A stretch of DNA of 64,000 nt from Micromonospora sp. WMMD980. GTDB lineage: Bacteria; Actinomycetota; Actinomycetes; Mycobacteriales; Micromonosporaceae. The notes beneath the pieces were generated by a model. That model searched no databases. It worked only from the letters and a program-made list of their open reading frames with translations, and had not been told where the DNA came from. The stretch lies in contig NZ_JARUBE010000003.1 of the NCBI RefSeq assembly GCF_029626035.1, positions 2,790,001-2,854,000 on the forward strand, in the 5' to 3' direction. How positions within the stretch are numbered: position 1 is the first letter of the stretch; the number at the start of each line of letters is the position of its first letter. The translations under genes were made by a program, and so were the position numbers. This document shows positions 34,849-46,960 of this stretch, piece by piece.

Positions 34849-35917
34849 GCTCTTCTACGTCGTCGGGCAGGAACGGGGCCAGGGGCGGCAGGTCGTCCAC
34901 CGAGTTGAGCCCCAGCTTCTCCAGGAACATGGTGGTGGTCCGGTAGAGGAACGCACCGCTGTCCGCTTCGGTGCCGCACTCCTCGACCAGGCCGCGACCC
35001 ACCAGGGTACGGAGCACCCCGTCGCAGTTGACACCCCGGATGGCCGAGATGCGGGACCGGGTCACCGGCTGGCGGTAGGCGACCACCGCCAGGGTCTCCA
35101 GCGCGGCCTGGGTCAGCCGGACCGACTGCCCGTCCAGCACGAACCGCTCGACGTAGGTGGCGTATTCCGGCCGGGTGTAGAGACGCCAGCCACCCGCGGC
35201 CCGGCGCAGCTCGAAACCGTGCCCGGCCGAGATGTAGCCGGCGGCGATCTCGTCGAGCATCGCACCCACCCGCTCCGGGGCCTGCTCCAGCACCTCGGCC
35301 AGGACCAGCTCGCTGACCGGCTGGTCCACCACCAGCAGGATCGCCTCCAGGGCGCCGCGCAGCTCCGCGTCGTCCAGCACCGGGGCGGGCGCCGGTTCCG
35401 GCGCCGCCCGCCGCCGCCCCCGCTTCCGGGGTACGCCGGAAGCGTCCGCCGAGCCGTCAGCTTCGGACTCCCCCACGATCTTGGTACGGTCCCGTCCCTC
35501 CGGGGGCACCCCTGTACCAAGATCGGCTGCGTCCCCGTCCATGGACGAGATCTTGGAAGGATTCGGCCCCTCCGGGGGCCGTTCGTTACCAGGATCTGCT
35601 CCCGTCTGAGGATCTTGCGCAGTTTCCGGTCGGTCCGAACGGTAGGTGTCCAAGATCTCGGTGCCCGGCTCCGCCGACGTGTCCGCCACCCCGGCATCGG
35701 TGGCGGAGGCGACATCGGCGTCGGCGCTGGACGACGCCCCGGCGTCGTGGGCGACATCGGCGTCAGCGCTGGAGAACGCCTCGGCATCGGAGGCCGCGTC
35801 GACGCCGGGGTCGGCGTCGGGAGCGGGGGCGGGCTTCGGCGGGGTGGGGCGCTGCCACGGGGGGATCCAGGCGGCGGCCTGGTCGGCCAGCGAGTCCGGG
35901 CGCTCCTCGTCGCTCAT
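34829..35917 (-). CDS. scpB: Condensin subunit ScpB with long N-terminal extension
   Basis: The C-terminal ~195 residues are ScpB: two winged-helix domains with GALEAILLVVDQPVSEL, RLTQAALETLAVVAYRQPVTR, SRISAIRGVNCDGVLRTL and FLEKLGLNSVDDLPPL. ScpB binds ScpA and the SMC kinesis complex in chromosome condensation. The first ~165 residues are acidic, Ala/Asp/Ser-rich and repetitive, much longer than in most ScpB proteins, and are partly coded by palindromic repeat DNA (35477-35665). ATG 35917 has AGGAG upstream and lies four bases after the scpA stop. Confidence 0.93.
   Translation of the reverse strand: MSDEERPDSLADQAAAWIPPWQRPTPPKPAPAPDADPGVDAASDAEAFSSADADVAHDAGASSSADADVASATDAGVADTSAEPGTEILDTYRSDRPETAQDPQTGADPGNERPPEGPNPSKISSMDGDAADLGTGVPPEGRDRTKIVGESEADGSADASGVPRKRGRRRAAPEPAPAPVLDDAELRGALEAILLVVDQPVSELVLAEVLEQAPERVGAMLDEIAAGYISAGHGFELRRAAGGWRLYTRPEYATYVERFVLDGQSVRLTQAALETLAVVAYRQPVTRSRISAIRGVNCDGVLRTLVGRGLVEECGTEADSGAFLYRTTTMFLEKLGLNSVDDLPPLAPFLPDDVEELADATR
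35477..35665. repeat. Palindromic GATCTTGG repeats inside scpB
   Basis: GATCTTGGTAC (35477-35487) and GTACCAAGATC (35514-35524) are perfect 11-bp inverted arms. Two further GATCTTG...CAAGATC-type or half-matching units follow, each around a CCTCCGGGGG core or similar. The units are translated as part of the disordered ScpB N-terminus. They look like a dispersed intergenic palindrome family that has spread in frame into the gene. Confidence 0.6.
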
Positions 35918-35921
35918 CAGA

Positions 35922-37022
35922 TCACTCCTGCGTCGGTGTGGGTTCGCCCGCCGGCGCGGCGGGCACGTCGGCGTCCGCCCCGGCCCGCCCGGCGACATCG
36001 GCACCCGGCCCGCCGGCGTCTGTGTCGGCGTCGGTGTCGGCGGGCACGTCGGCGCCGGTGGCCGCCGCGCCGGCCGCATCGCCACGCGCCGCGGAGGCGG
36101 GGGCCGGGGCGGCTGCGGGGGCGGCGTCGGTGGGTTCCGGGGTGCCGGCGTATTCGTCGACGGTCAGCTCGGCCTCGCCGTCGGCGGGTCCGGTCCAGCG
36201 GACCGTCAGCTCCTCCAGGGCCTGCTCCTGCACGAACGCGACCAGGCCCTGCCGGTACAGCTCCAGCAGCGCCAGGAACCGGGCCACCACCTCCAGCGTC
36301 ATCTCGCAGTCGGCGCAGAGCAGCGAGAACGTGGCGACCCCGGCGCGGCGCAGCCGGTCGGCGATGACGCCGGCGTGTTCCCGGACGCTGACCCGGACCA
36401 TGTGCACGTGCGCGATGGACACCTCGGGCACCGGTTTCGGGCTCATCGCCCTCACCGCCAGCGTGAGCAGCCGCTGCGGGCCGATGCCGAGCACCAGGTC
36501 GGGCAGCGCCTCGGCGTACCGGGGTTCCAGGGTGACCGCGCGCGGGTAGCGCCGACCGCCGACCGCTTCCAGCTCGGCGATGTGCGCCGCCGCCTCCTTG
36601 TACGCCTTGTACTGCAACAGCCGGGCGAAGAGCAGGTCGCGCGCCTCCAGCAGCGCCAGGTCCTCCTCGTCCTCCACCTCGGCCGAGGGCAGCAGCCGGG
36701 CCGCCTTGAGGTCGAGCAGGGTGGCGGCGACCAGCAGGAACTCGCTGGTCTCGTCCAGGTCCCACTGGTCGCCCATGGCCCGCAGGTAGGCGATGAACTC
36801 GTCGGTGACCTTGTGCAGCGCGACCTCGGTGACGTCCAGCTTGTGCTTGCTGATGAGCTGGAGCAGCAGGTCGAACGGGCCGGTGAAGTTGTCCAGCCGG
36901 ACGGTGAAGCCGCTGCTCTCCTCGACGACGGCGGCGTCGGCGGGTACGACGCCGTCGACCTCGGCGGCCAGTCCGGCGGCGTCCGCCGGGTCGGCGTGCG
37001 GGTCGAGGGGCGGTGCGGTCAC
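35922..37022 (-). CDS. scpA: Condensin subunit ScpA
   Basis: The 366-residue protein has the kleisin N-terminal region FTVRLDNFTGPFDLLLQLIS (residues ~38-57) and KVTDEFIAYLRAM, the central helices LLVAATLLDLKAARLLP, and the C-terminal winged helix TFSLLCADCEMTLEVVARFLALLEL. The final ~85 residues are a low-complexity Ala/Asp/Pro tail. It bridges SMC heads with ScpB. GTG 37022 is the only suitable start in the 41 bases after parA. Lies between parA and scpB as in many actinobacteria. Confidence 0.94.
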   Translation of the reverse strand: MTAPPLDPHADPADAAGLAAEVDGVVPADAAVVEESSGFTVRLDNFTGPFDLLLQLISKHKLDVTEVALHKVTDEFIAYLRAMGDQWDLDETSEFLLVAATLLDLKAARLLPSAEVEDEEDLALLEARDLLFARLLQYKAYKEAAAHIAELEAVGGRRYPRAVTLEPRYAEALPDLVLGIGPQRLLTLAVRAMSPKPVPEVSIAHVHMVRVSVREHAGVIADRLRRAGVATFSLLCADCEMTLEVVARFLALLELYRQGLVAFVQEQALEELTVRWTGPADGEAELTVDEYAGTPEPTDAAPAAAPAPASAARGDAAGAAATGADVPADTDADTDAGGPGADVAGRAGADADVPAAPAGEPTPTQE

Positions 37023-37063
37023 CGGGAAACCGTAGTCGACGCGGCGGGCGGGCGGCGTGCGCC

Positions 37064-37987
37064 CTACCGGTCCGCCTCGGCGGCGATCACCTCTCGGGCG
37101 AGCTGGCGGTAGTTGCGCGCGCCGGAGGACGCCGGGTCGAGGGTGGTGATGGGCGCACCGGCCACCGTCGATTCGGGGAACTTCACGGTCTTGGTGATGA
37201 CGGTCTGGTAGACCTTGTCGCCGAACGCCTCGACCACCCGTTGCAACACCTGCCGGCAGTGGGTGGTGCGGCTGTCGTACATGGTGGCGAGGATGCCCTC
37301 GAGCTCCAGGTCGAAGTTGAGCCGCTCGCGCACCTTGTCGATGGTGTCCAGCAGCAGCGCCACGCCGCGCAGGCTGAAGAACTCGCACTCCAGCGGGATG
37401 AGCACGCCGTGCGCGACGGTCAACGCGTTGATCGCCAGCAGGCCCAGCGAGGGCTGGCAGTCGATCAGGATGAAGTCGTACTCCTTGCGGATGGTGCGCA
37501 GCACCCGGGCCAGGGCCATCTCCCGGGCGACCTCGTTGACGAGCTGGATCTCGGCGGCGGAGAGGTCGATGTTGGCCGGCAGCAGGTGCAGCCCGGCCAC
37601 GTCGGTCTTGATCAGGACGTCCTCGGCGGTGACGTCGTCCTGCATGAGCAGGTTGTAGACCGACAGGTCGAGGTTGTGCGGGTTGACGCCCAGGCCGACG
37701 GAGAGGGCGCCCTGCGGGTCGAAGTCGACCAGGAGCACCTTGCGGCCGTATTCCGCGAGCGCGGCGCCCAGGTTGATGGTGGTCGTGGTCTTGCCGACGC
37801 CACCCTTCTGGTTGGCCATCGCGATGATCCGCGCCGGGCCGTGCCGGTCGGTCGGCATCGGCTCGGGGATCGGCTTGCGCATGGTGTAGGCCGCCGGGTC
37901 GGCGGGGCCGAGGTCGGCGCCGAGCGTCGCCTGCTGCTCACGGAGCTCCGACGTCCAGGTCTCGGCACGGTCACCGTTTCCTGCCAT
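37064..37987 (-). CDS. parA: ParA-family chromosome-partitioning ATPase
   Basis: The 307-residue ATPase has the deviant Walker A KGGVGKTTTTINLGAAL, VLLVDFDPQGALSVGLG and FILIDCQPSLGLLAINAL (Walker B-type). An N-terminal ~50-residue extension precedes the fold. No parB lies beside it; this is the ParA encoded next to scpAB, distinct from the origin-proximal ParAB system, and may support SMC loading or segregation. ATG 37987 with GGGAGGGGG upstream. Confidence 0.92.
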   Translation of the reverse strand: MAGNGDRAETWTSELREQQATLGADLGPADPAAYTMRKPIPEPMPTDRHGPARIIAMANQKGGVGKTTTTINLGAALAEYGRKVLLVDFDPQGALSVGLGVNPHNLDLSVYNLLMQDDVTAEDVLIKTDVAGLHLLPANIDLSAAEIQLVNEVAREMALARVLRTIRKEYDFILIDCQPSLGLLAINALTVAHGVLIPLECEFFSLRGVALLLDTIDKVRERLNFDLELEGILATMYDSRTTHCRQVLQRVVEAFGDKVYQTVITKTVKFPESTVAGAPITTLDPASSGARNYRQLAREVIAAEADR

Positions 37988-38156
37988 GTCCTCGTTGCCC
38001 CCTCCCGACGACCACCCCGGCGTCGGAGCCGTCCGACGTCCCTCGCGGCGCCGCTGCGCACCCCCGGTCCGTCGCACCTGGAGGCCCGCGCCGATGCCGA
38101 CTGTACGCCACGGGCCAGCAGCAGCTTCGGCACCGGGTCGGCGTGTCGGCGGCCGG

Positions 38157-39143
38157 TCAGGAGAGCGCGCGCGGGTGTGCCGTGGCGTACACCTCACGCA
38201 GCCGGTCCACGGTGACCAACGTGTACACCTGCGTGGTGGTCACCGACGCGTGGCCGAGCAGTTCCTGGACCACGCGCACGTCCGCGCCGCCGTCGAGCAG
38301 GTGGGTGGCGTACGAGTGGCGCAGCGTGTGCGGGGAGACCGCGTCCGGCCCGTCGACCGGCAGGCCGGCGCGGTCGGCGGCGGCGCGCAGCACGCCCCAG
38401 GCGCCCTGCCGGGTGAGCGGCCCGCCGCGGGCGTTGACGAACAGCGCCGGGGTGCCCCGCCCGGCGGCGAGCAGGGCCGGGCGGCCGCGCACCAGCCAGG
38501 CGCGCACCGCGTCGGCGGCGTACCCGCCGACCGGCACCAGGCGGGTCCGGCCGCCCTTGCCGCGCAGCAGCACGGTCCCGGTGTCCAGGTCGAGGTCGTC
38601 GACGGCCGCGCCGACCGTCTCGGAGATCCGCGCGCCGGTGCCGTACAGGAACTCCAGCAGCGCCCGGTCGCGCAGCGCGCGGGGCGCGGCGTCGCCGGTG
38701 GCCGCGGTCGCGCCGGCGGACGCCAGCAGCCGCAGGACGGCGTCGACAGGCAGGGCCCGGGGCAGCCGGCGTGACGGGGTGGGCGGGCGCACGTCGCGGC
38801 CCGGATCGGCGCCGGTGAGGCCCTCGCGCAGCGCGAAGCGGTGCAGGCCGCGGACCGCGCTGGCGGCCCGGGCGGTGGACGAGACCGCGAGCGGCGGGTG
38901 GTCGTCGTCGCCGGCGCGCAGTCGGGCCAGGTGGGCCTCGACCTCGCCCGGGCCGGCGGCGGCCAGGTCGGTCACCCCGGCGTCGGCCAGGGTGGTGAGG
39001 TAGCGGTCCAGGTCCCGGCGGTACGAGGCGAGCGTGTTGCCGGACAACCCGCGCTCGACGGTGAGGTGATCCAGGTAGCTCCGGACCGCCCGACGCAGGG
39101 CCGGCGCGGGTTGCGCGCCGGCCCGTGGCGCCGTCTCGGTCAG
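38157..39143 (-). CDS. xerD: Site-specific tyrosine recombinase XerD
   Basis: The 328-residue protein has a SAM-like core-binding domain ([20 protein letters not shown]) and a complete catalytic domain: Arg in [32 protein letters not shown] with the nucleophile Tyr. It resolves chromosome dimers with XerC at dif. No ATG or GTG exists near the conserved N-terminus; CTG at 39143 overlaps the ald stop (CTGA) and is the most likely start, in place of the GTGA often seen. Downstream of ald and co-directional. Confidence 0.93.
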   Translation of the reverse strand: MTETAPRAGAQPAPALRRAVRSYLDHLTVERGLSGNTLASYRRDLDRYLTTLADAGVTDLAAAGPGEVEAHLARLRAGDDDHPPLAVSSTARAASAVRGLHRFALREGLTGADPGRDVRPPTPSRRLPRALPVDAVLRLLASAGATAATGDAAPRALRDRALLEFLYGTGARISETVGAAVDDLDLDTGTVLLRGKGGRTRLVPVGGYAADAVRAWLVRGRPALLAAGRGTPALFVNARGGPLTRQGAWGVLRAAADRAGLPVDGPDAVSPHTLRHSYATHLLDGGADVRVVQELLGHASVTTTQVYTLVTVDRLREVYATAHPRALS

Positions 39144-40255
39144 CTCAGCACCTCGGCCAGCGGCAGCACGTCCATGCCGTGCGCCTCGGCGACCGGGCCG
39201 TAGACCACCTTGCCGTCGTGGGTGTTCAGGCCCAGCGCCAGCGCCGGGTCGCTGCGCAGCGCCGCCCGCCAGCCCTGGTTGGCCAGTTCGAGGGCGTACG
39301 GCAGGGTGACGTTGGTCAGCGCGTAGGTGCTGGTGTTCGGCACCGCGCCGGGCATGTTCGCCACGCAGTAGAAGATCGAGTCGTGCACCTTGTAGACCGG
39401 GTCGGCGTGCGTGGTCGGGCGCGAGTCCTCGAAGCAGCCACCCTGGTCGATGGCGATGTCGACGAGCACGCTGCCCGGCTTCATCCGGGAGACCAGCTCG
39501 TTGGAGATCAGCTTCGGGGCCTTCGCGCCGGGCACCAGCACCGCGCCGATGACCAGGTCCGCGTCGAGCACGGCCCGCTCGATCTCGTACGCGTTGGAGG
39601 CGACGGTCTGCAGGTGGCCCCGGTAGATGGCGTCGGCGGAGCGCAGCCGGGCCACGTTCTTGTCCAGCAGCAGCACCTCGGACTGCAGGCCGAGCGCGAT
39701 GGCGGCGGCGTTCAGGCCGGACACGCCGGCGCCGATGACCACGGTCTTGGCCGCGTAGACGCCGGAGACGCCGCCGGGCAGCACGCCCCGGCCACCGCCG
39801 GTGCGCATCATGTAGAACGCGCCGACCTGCGGGGCGAGCCGGCCGGCCACCTCGGACATCGGGGCGAGCAGCGGCAGCGACCGGTCGGGCAGCTCGACGG
39901 TCTCGTAGGCGATGCCGGTGACCTTCCGGTCGACGAGCGCGTCGGTGCACTCGCGGGAGGCGGCCAGGTGCAGGTAGGTGAAGAGCACCTGCCCCTCGCG
40001 CATCCGGTGGTACTCCTCGGCGATCGGCTCCTTGACCTTGAGTACCAGCTCGGCGGTCTCCCAGACCTCGTCGGCGGTGGCCAGGATCTTCGCGCCGGCG
40101 GCGGCGAACTCGTCGTCGGTGATGCTGGACCCGACACCGGCGCCCGCCTCGACGAAGACCTCGTGGCCGTGGCGGGTGAACTCGTTGACGCCCGCCGGCG
40201 TGATCGCCACCCGGTACTCGTGGTTCTTGACCTCGCGGGGGATTCCGACCTTCAC
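39140..40255 (-). CDS. ald: Alanine dehydrogenase
   Basis: The 371-residue enzyme interconverts L-alanine and pyruvate with NAD. It starts [20 protein letters not shown], has a substrate-domain FTYLHLA, the NAD fold [19 protein letters not shown], and [21 protein letters not shown] near the active site. Length matches the family exactly. GTG 40255 with GGAGGAAGG upstream. The stop overlaps xerD. It is divergent from the TM2 gene. Confidence 0.96.
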   Translation of the reverse strand: MKVGIPREVKNHEYRVAITPAGVNEFTRHGHEVFVEAGAGVGSSITDDEFAAAGAKILATADEVWETAELVLKVKEPIAEEYHRMREGQVLFTYLHLAASRECTDALVDRKVTGIAYETVELPDRSLPLLAPMSEVAGRLAPQVGAFYMMRTGGGRGVLPGGVSGVYAAKTVVIGAGVSGLNAAAIALGLQSEVLLLDKNVARLRSADAIYRGHLQTVASNAYEIERAVLDADLVIGAVLVPGAKAPKLISNELVSRMKPGSVLVDIAIDQGGCFEDSRPTTHADPVYKVHDSIFYCVANMPGAVPNTSTYALTNVTLPYALELANQGWRAALRSDPALALGLNTHDGKVVYGPVAEAHGMDVLPLAEVLS

Positions 40256-40546
40256 GATGCAGACACCTTCCTCCGGGGCGGCTCACCCCCGACAGCACGG
40301 CGCCCCGCCGGCTCCGTTGCCGACGCGGTCCACCGGTCCCGCCGGCGGCAGTCTAGGCGCGCGCGCGGCCCGGGGACGCCAACACAGTGACATCCGGTGC
40401 CCGGTGGTGCTGACGGAGTGTCAGGCATGGGTCGTGCCGGCCGGTGGAGACGCCGTCAGCCGACAGGACAGACTTCGGTAAATATCCTCGCACCGCCGGG
40501 GTGCCGATGCGGACAGGACCGGAGTGGATCACTATGGTGTCCGCTC

Positions 40547-40798
40547 ATGACCACTCCTTACCAGCAGTACCCGCAGGGCGTCTCGGACAAGAGCAAGGTC
40601 GTCGCGGGCATTCTCCAGATCCTCCTCGGTGGGTTCGGTGCCGGCCGGTTCTACATCGGCGACACCAAGACCGCCGTCATCCAACTCGTCGTCAGCCTCG
40701 TCACCTGTGGCTTCGGCGCGATCTGGGGTCTCGTCGACGGCATCCTGCTCCTGGTCAACGGCGGCGTCGACGGCCAGGGGCGCCCGCTGCGCGACTGA
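40547..40798 (+). CDS. TM2 domain protein
   Basis: The 83-residue protein has the TM2 domain of two membrane helices joined by a tight turn: ILQILLGGFGAGRFYIGDTK and VVSLVTCGFGAIWGLVDGILLL, preceded by a short Tyr/Gln-rich N-terminus (MTTPYQQYPQG). TM2 proteins are small and of unknown bacterial function. It is a lone plus-strand gene in a minus-strand block, with its own terminator. Confidence 0.87.
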   Translation: MTTPYQQYPQGVSDKSKVVAGILQILLGGFGAGRFYIGDTKTAVIQLVVSLVTCGFGAIWGLVDGILLLVNGGVDGQGRPLRD

Positions 40799-40810
40799 GC
40801 GGGCGCACCG

Positions 40811-40848
40811 AAAAGGGGCCGCGCGGCACACGCCGCACGGCCCCTTTC
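40811..40848. terminator. Bidirectional terminator between TM2 and NUDIX genes
   Basis: AAAAGGGGCCG and CGGCCCCTTT are the outer arms, with an inner GGC/GCC pairing. A-run on the left and T-run on the right serve both convergent genes. Confidence 0.82.
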
Positions 40849-40863
40849 GTCGTCGGTTCCCGA

Positions 40864-43244
<2,381 letters not shown>

Positions 43245-43409
43245 TCAGCCAAGTGATCACGCGATCCACGGGATTCCACGGTAACACCTTCCGGACCGTG
43301 AGCTGCCGTCGCACCCGCTGTCGGCGCACGTGAGGCCCGTCCGCGGCGCTCGTGGCCGCCCCCGGCGCCCGCGACCGTGCCGCCCGCGGCCCCCCGGCGA
43401 ACGGTCCGC

Positions 43410-45827
43410 TCACCCGGCAGCCGGCGCCCCGGCCGACCCCGCGGTGACCTGGCCCGGTATCCGCGGGCGGGTGGCCACGCCACCGGCCGGCCCCGTCTGC
43501 CGGCCCGGAGCGGCGCCGTCGCCGGGCGCGGAGCCCTCGGTCGGCGCGCTGCGGGGGACGTCCGGGACCACGCCGCCCGCCGGCCCGCCCGACGTCTGCG
43601 CGCCACCGGGACCCGGCCCACCCGACGGGTGCGCGCCGCGCGGCCCCGGGCCGCCCGACGGATCGGCGTCACCCGGACCGGACCCACCCGGCGGCACCGT
43701 GCCGCCCTCTCCCCCGCCGCGCCCCCCGTCGGGCACGGTGCGGTCGGTGGAGTGGTCGAGCACCCGCAACGCGGCCAGCGCCGCCATCGGCACCACCAGG
43801 GCGGCCGCCGCGCCGGCCACGTCCAGCGCCGAGCCGCCGAGCACGCCGCCCAGCCCGGCGGCCACCCCGGTGCCGGCCATCGCCGCCCGCACCGCCGGGT
43901 AGATGCCGAACAGCCGCAGCAACCCGCCCCACGGCTGGAGGAGCGCGAACCAGACCAGCGCGGCCCCGGCCAGCGCCAACACGGTCAGCGGGCTGTTCAC
44001 GAGCGTCTGGAAGTTCGAGGCGCTGGAGCGGTGCACGGTGAGCCCGCCGGTGCCGTCGCCCAGCGCGGCCAGGAACCGGCCCAGGCTGCCCCGCTCGGTC
44101 GCCGGCCGGCCCAGGTCGACGAGCGCGAAGCCGATGGTCACCGCCAGCCCGGCCATGGTGGCCCAGGCCAGCCTGCTGACCGTCAGCCAGCCGCCGGTGC
44201 AGATCGCCGCTGCCACGGAGACCCCGGCGGTCAACGCGATCGCGCCGATCGAGTCGGCGCCCAGGTAGGGGCTGCCCACGATCACCACCGCCGCGCCGCC
44301 CACCGTCACCAGGACGGCCGGCCGCCAGCCGCGGCGGACCCGCTGGGCGAGCCAACCGCCGCAGAGCAGCGACCCGGCGATGAACACGCCGAGCCCCACG
44401 GTGCCCAGCCCGGCGTAGCGGCCGCCCTCCAGCGCGGAGTACCCGACCACGCCGTTGAGTTGCAGCCGGGAGCCGGTGAGCACGTCCACGCCGACCACCA
44501 GGGTGGCCAGCCCGGCGACCGCGCCGAGCGGCCCGAGCGTGCGGTCGTGCCCGGGGGTGAACCGGACCGCGGCGGTGCCGCCGACGATCAACAGCGCGGT
44601 CACGGACGCGAACCACCAGCCGGCGTGGTGCCCGCGCCACCAGGGCACCGCGTCGGCCAGCAGCGCCGCCGGCACCGCCAGCGCGGCGGCGACCAGCAGG
44701 AGCTCCACCACCGACACCACCCGCCGGGACACCGGCGCCGGCGAGTGCGGGCCGGCGAGCCGGCGAGCCCGACGCAGCAGCGGCAGCACCGCCACCGCGA
44801 GCGCCATCTGGGCGGCGGCGAGCAGCGTGAAGAACCAGCCGGCGACCCGGCGTTGCGCGGCGGCCTCCCGATCGGCGTCGGCCGGCGCCGTGATCGCGGC
44901 CCGCAGGTCGTCCGGCCGGTCGTCGACGGTCACCGCCGGCCGGCCGAGGAAGAGCCGCTCCGGCATCGGCCGGCCCAGCGCGGCGAGCGCGGTCGGCGCC
45001 AGGTCGACCAGTTGCAGGTAGCCGGATCGTCCGGTGCTGGGCGAGGTCAGCCAGCCGCCGTCCCAGCCGGGGCCGTCGGCCACCGCGACGTGCAGCCGGG
45101 CCGGGGTCTCGGTGTCCGAGACACCGGCGACCAGCACCAGCGAGCGCGGCGGTCGGGCGGCGAGCACCCGGGCGAGCCGTTCGTCGGCCTGCCGGGCCTG
45201 CGCGGCCCGGACCACCGGGTCGTCGTCGTCGACCGTGCCCACGTCCACGATGCTGAGCACGCAGGACCCGAGGAGTTCCGCCGGGTCGGCGGGCAGCGCC
45301 GACTCGTACCTGTCGACCCGGCCGAACGGGCGGGCCGCGGCCACCGCGGCGCCCGGGCCGACGGCCACCGAGCAGCGCACCGACTCGGCCAGCGCGCCGG
45401 GCGTGGCACCCCAGGCCAGCTTGTCCTGGTTGTAGGCGACCACACCGGGCTGGTCGGGCAGGTTGGCGCCGATGCCGTCGGGTTCCTCGACGGTCACCCC
45501 GCTGGCCGGGCAGCCACCGGCCGGGCGGTTGCCGTTCCAGGCGGCGAAGTTGCCCGCGCCGAGCGTCAGCCAGCCGTCCACCGGGCAGGTGGGGCGGTGC
45601 GCGGAGCGCACCGACAGGGAGCCGATGGCACCATGTTCGGCCATCTTCCACAGCGTCGGGGTGTCCTGCGGGTCCACGTCGTCCCAGCGCAGACCGGCCG
45701 CGCCGACCAGCACCACGAAGTCGGCGCTGCGCCGGGGGGCGCCGTCGTCGGGGCGGGCGGCCAGCGCCGTGATGCCCAGCGCCACCACCATCAGGGTCAG
45801 CAGCACCGGGGTCAGTCTGCGCAGCAT
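43410..45827 (-). CDS. Large membrane protein with alkaline-phosphatase-like extracellular domain
   Basis: The 805-residue protein starts with a membrane anchor (LLTLMVVALGITALAA), followed by an extracellular domain of about 320 residues (DFVVLVGAAGLRWDDVDPQD, DTPTLWKMAEHGAIGSLSVR, LVLVAGVSDTE) resembling the alkaline phosphatase/sulfatase fold, then about ten membrane helices and a Gly/Pro-rich tail (~90 residues). It reads like actinobacterial proteins that sit beside GT4 and MurJ genes. The start overlaps the glycosyltransferase stop (TGATG), so they are one operon. A cell-envelope role is inferred. Confidence 0.75.
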   Translation of the reverse strand: MLRRLTPVLLTLMVVALGITALAARPDDGAPRRSADFVVLVGAAGLRWDDVDPQDTPTLWKMAEHGAIGSLSVRSAHRPTCPVDGWLTLGAGNFAAWNGNRPAGGCPASGVTVEEPDGIGANLPDQPGVVAYNQDKLAWGATPGALAESVRCSVAVGPGAAVAAARPFGRVDRYESALPADPAELLGSCVLSIVDVGTVDDDDPVVRAAQARQADERLARVLAARPPRSLVLVAGVSDTETPARLHVAVADGPGWDGGWLTSPSTGRSGYLQLVDLAPTALAALGRPMPERLFLGRPAVTVDDRPDDLRAAITAPADADREAAAQRRVAGWFFTLLAAAQMALAVAVLPLLRRARRLAGPHSPAPVSRRVVSVVELLLVAAALAVPAALLADAVPWWRGHHAGWWFASVTALLIVGGTAAVRFTPGHDRTLGPLGAVAGLATLVVGVDVLTGSRLQLNGVVGYSALEGGRYAGLGTVGLGVFIAGSLLCGGWLAQRVRRGWRPAVLVTVGGAAVVIVGSPYLGADSIGAIALTAGVSVAAAICTGGWLTVSRLAWATMAGLAVTIGFALVDLGRPATERGSLGRFLAALGDGTGGLTVHRSSASNFQTLVNSPLTVLALAGAALVWFALLQPWGGLLRLFGIYPAVRAAMAGTGVAAGLGGVLGGSALDVAGAAAALVVPMAALAALRVLDHSTDRTVPDGGRGGGEGGTVPPGGSGPGDADPSGGPGPRGAHPSGGPGPGGAQTSGGPAGGVVPDVPRSAPTEGSAPGDGAAPGRQTGPAGGVATRPRIPGQVTAGSAGAPAAG

Positions 45828-46960
45828 CAGCGGGTTCCTGGCGCGCGTTGCGGCGTCAGCTCGGCGTACAGGTCGGCGAGCGCGGCCACGGTGTCCGCCT
45901 CGGTGGGCCAGCTCGCGGCCCGGGCCGCACCCCGGCGGCCCAGCTCGGCGCGGCGCGGGCCGTCGTCGAGCAGCTCCCGCACCGCCGCGTCCACCGCGTC
46001 CACGTCACCGGGCGGGACCAGCACCGCGCCCTCGCCGACCAGCTCGGGCAGGCCGCCGACGGCGGTGGCCACGAGCGGGACGCCGGCGCGCAGCGCCTCC
46101 TGCGCGAAGAGCTGGCGGGCCTCCCAGTCGCTGGTGACCACCGCCAGGTCGGCGCCGGCCAGCAGATCCGCCACGTCGGTGCGGTGCCCGAGCAGGGTCA
46201 CCGGGGCGCGGGCGGTGGAGATCCGTGCCGCCAGCGGCAGGTAGGCCGGACCGCTGCCGGCGATCACCACCACCGGCGCGGGGGTTCGGATCCGCCACCG
46301 CGCGGCGGCGTCGATCAGCACGTCGTACCGCTTCTGCGGGTGCAGCCGACCCACCGACAGGATCAACGGACGGTCGCCTGTCACGCCGAACTCGGCGCGT
46401 ACCGCCGCCCGGCGACGACGCGGCGCCGGCAGCGTCGGCGCGGCCACCGGGGCCAGCCGGGCGTCGCCGGCGCCCAGCGCGGCGGCCCGCTCGACCAGGT
46501 CGGCGGAGGCGCCCAGCGCGACCCGGACGGACCGGGCGACGACCCGCTCGACCAGCCGGGACGCGGCACCCCGCAGCCCGCCGGCGAGGACGGCGTTGTG
46601 CCAGGTCACCACCAGCGGAACGGAGGGCCGGGCGAGCGTCGCGACCAAGCCGGCGCGCAGCCCGTGCGCGTGCACCACGTCGACGGGTGTCTCCGCCAGC
46701 GCCCGGCGCAGCGCGGTGACCGCGCGCGCGTCGGCGGGCGTGGGGTTGGCCGGGATCTCCACCGGCGTGAACCGGGCGCCGGCCCCGGTGAAGTCGAACT
46801 GCTCCTGGGCGGCGGCCGGGCCGCAGACCAGCACCGACGCGCCGGCCTCGGTCAACCCGTCGGCGACGGAGCGGATGTGCTGCCCCACGCCGCCGGTGCT
46901 GGAGGCGAGCACCAGGGCGACCGAGCCGGGCCAGCGTGGTGCCGGCGAGGCGTCCGTCAT
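45827..46960 (-). CDS. GT4-family glycosyltransferase
   Basis: The 377-residue GT-B enzyme has an N-terminal STGGVGQHIRSVADGL acceptor loop, DVVHAHGLRAGLVATL, then ILSVGRLHPQKRYDVLIDA and the C-terminal E-x7-E-type ARQLFAQEALRAGVPLVAT. It should transfer a sugar from a nucleotide donor to a cell-envelope acceptor at the cytoplasmic membrane. Overlaps murJ by four bases (ATGA), linking it to lipid-linked wall precursor export. Confidence 0.88.
   Translation of the reverse strand: MTDASPAPRWPGSVALVLASSTGGVGQHIRSVADGLTEAGASVLVCGPAAAQEQFDFTGAGARFTPVEIPANPTPADARAVTALRRALAETPVDVVHAHGLRAGLVATLARPSVPLVVTWHNAVLAGGLRGAASRLVERVVARSVRVALGASADLVERAAALGAGDARLAPVAAPTLPAPRRRRAAVRAEFGVTGDRPLILSVGRLHPQKRYDVLIDAAARWRIRTPAPVVVIAGSGPAYLPLAARISTARAPVTLLGHRTDVADLLAGADLAVVTSDWEARQLFAQEALRAGVPLVATAVGGLPELVGEGAVLVPPGDVDAVDAAVRELLDDGPRRAELGRRGAARAASWPTEADTVAALADLYAELTPQRAPGTR

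Noticed and set aside
40391-40546. Riboswitch between ald and the TM2 gene
   Set aside because: No recognisable conserved core; the 290 bases look like ordinary divergent promoter DNA.
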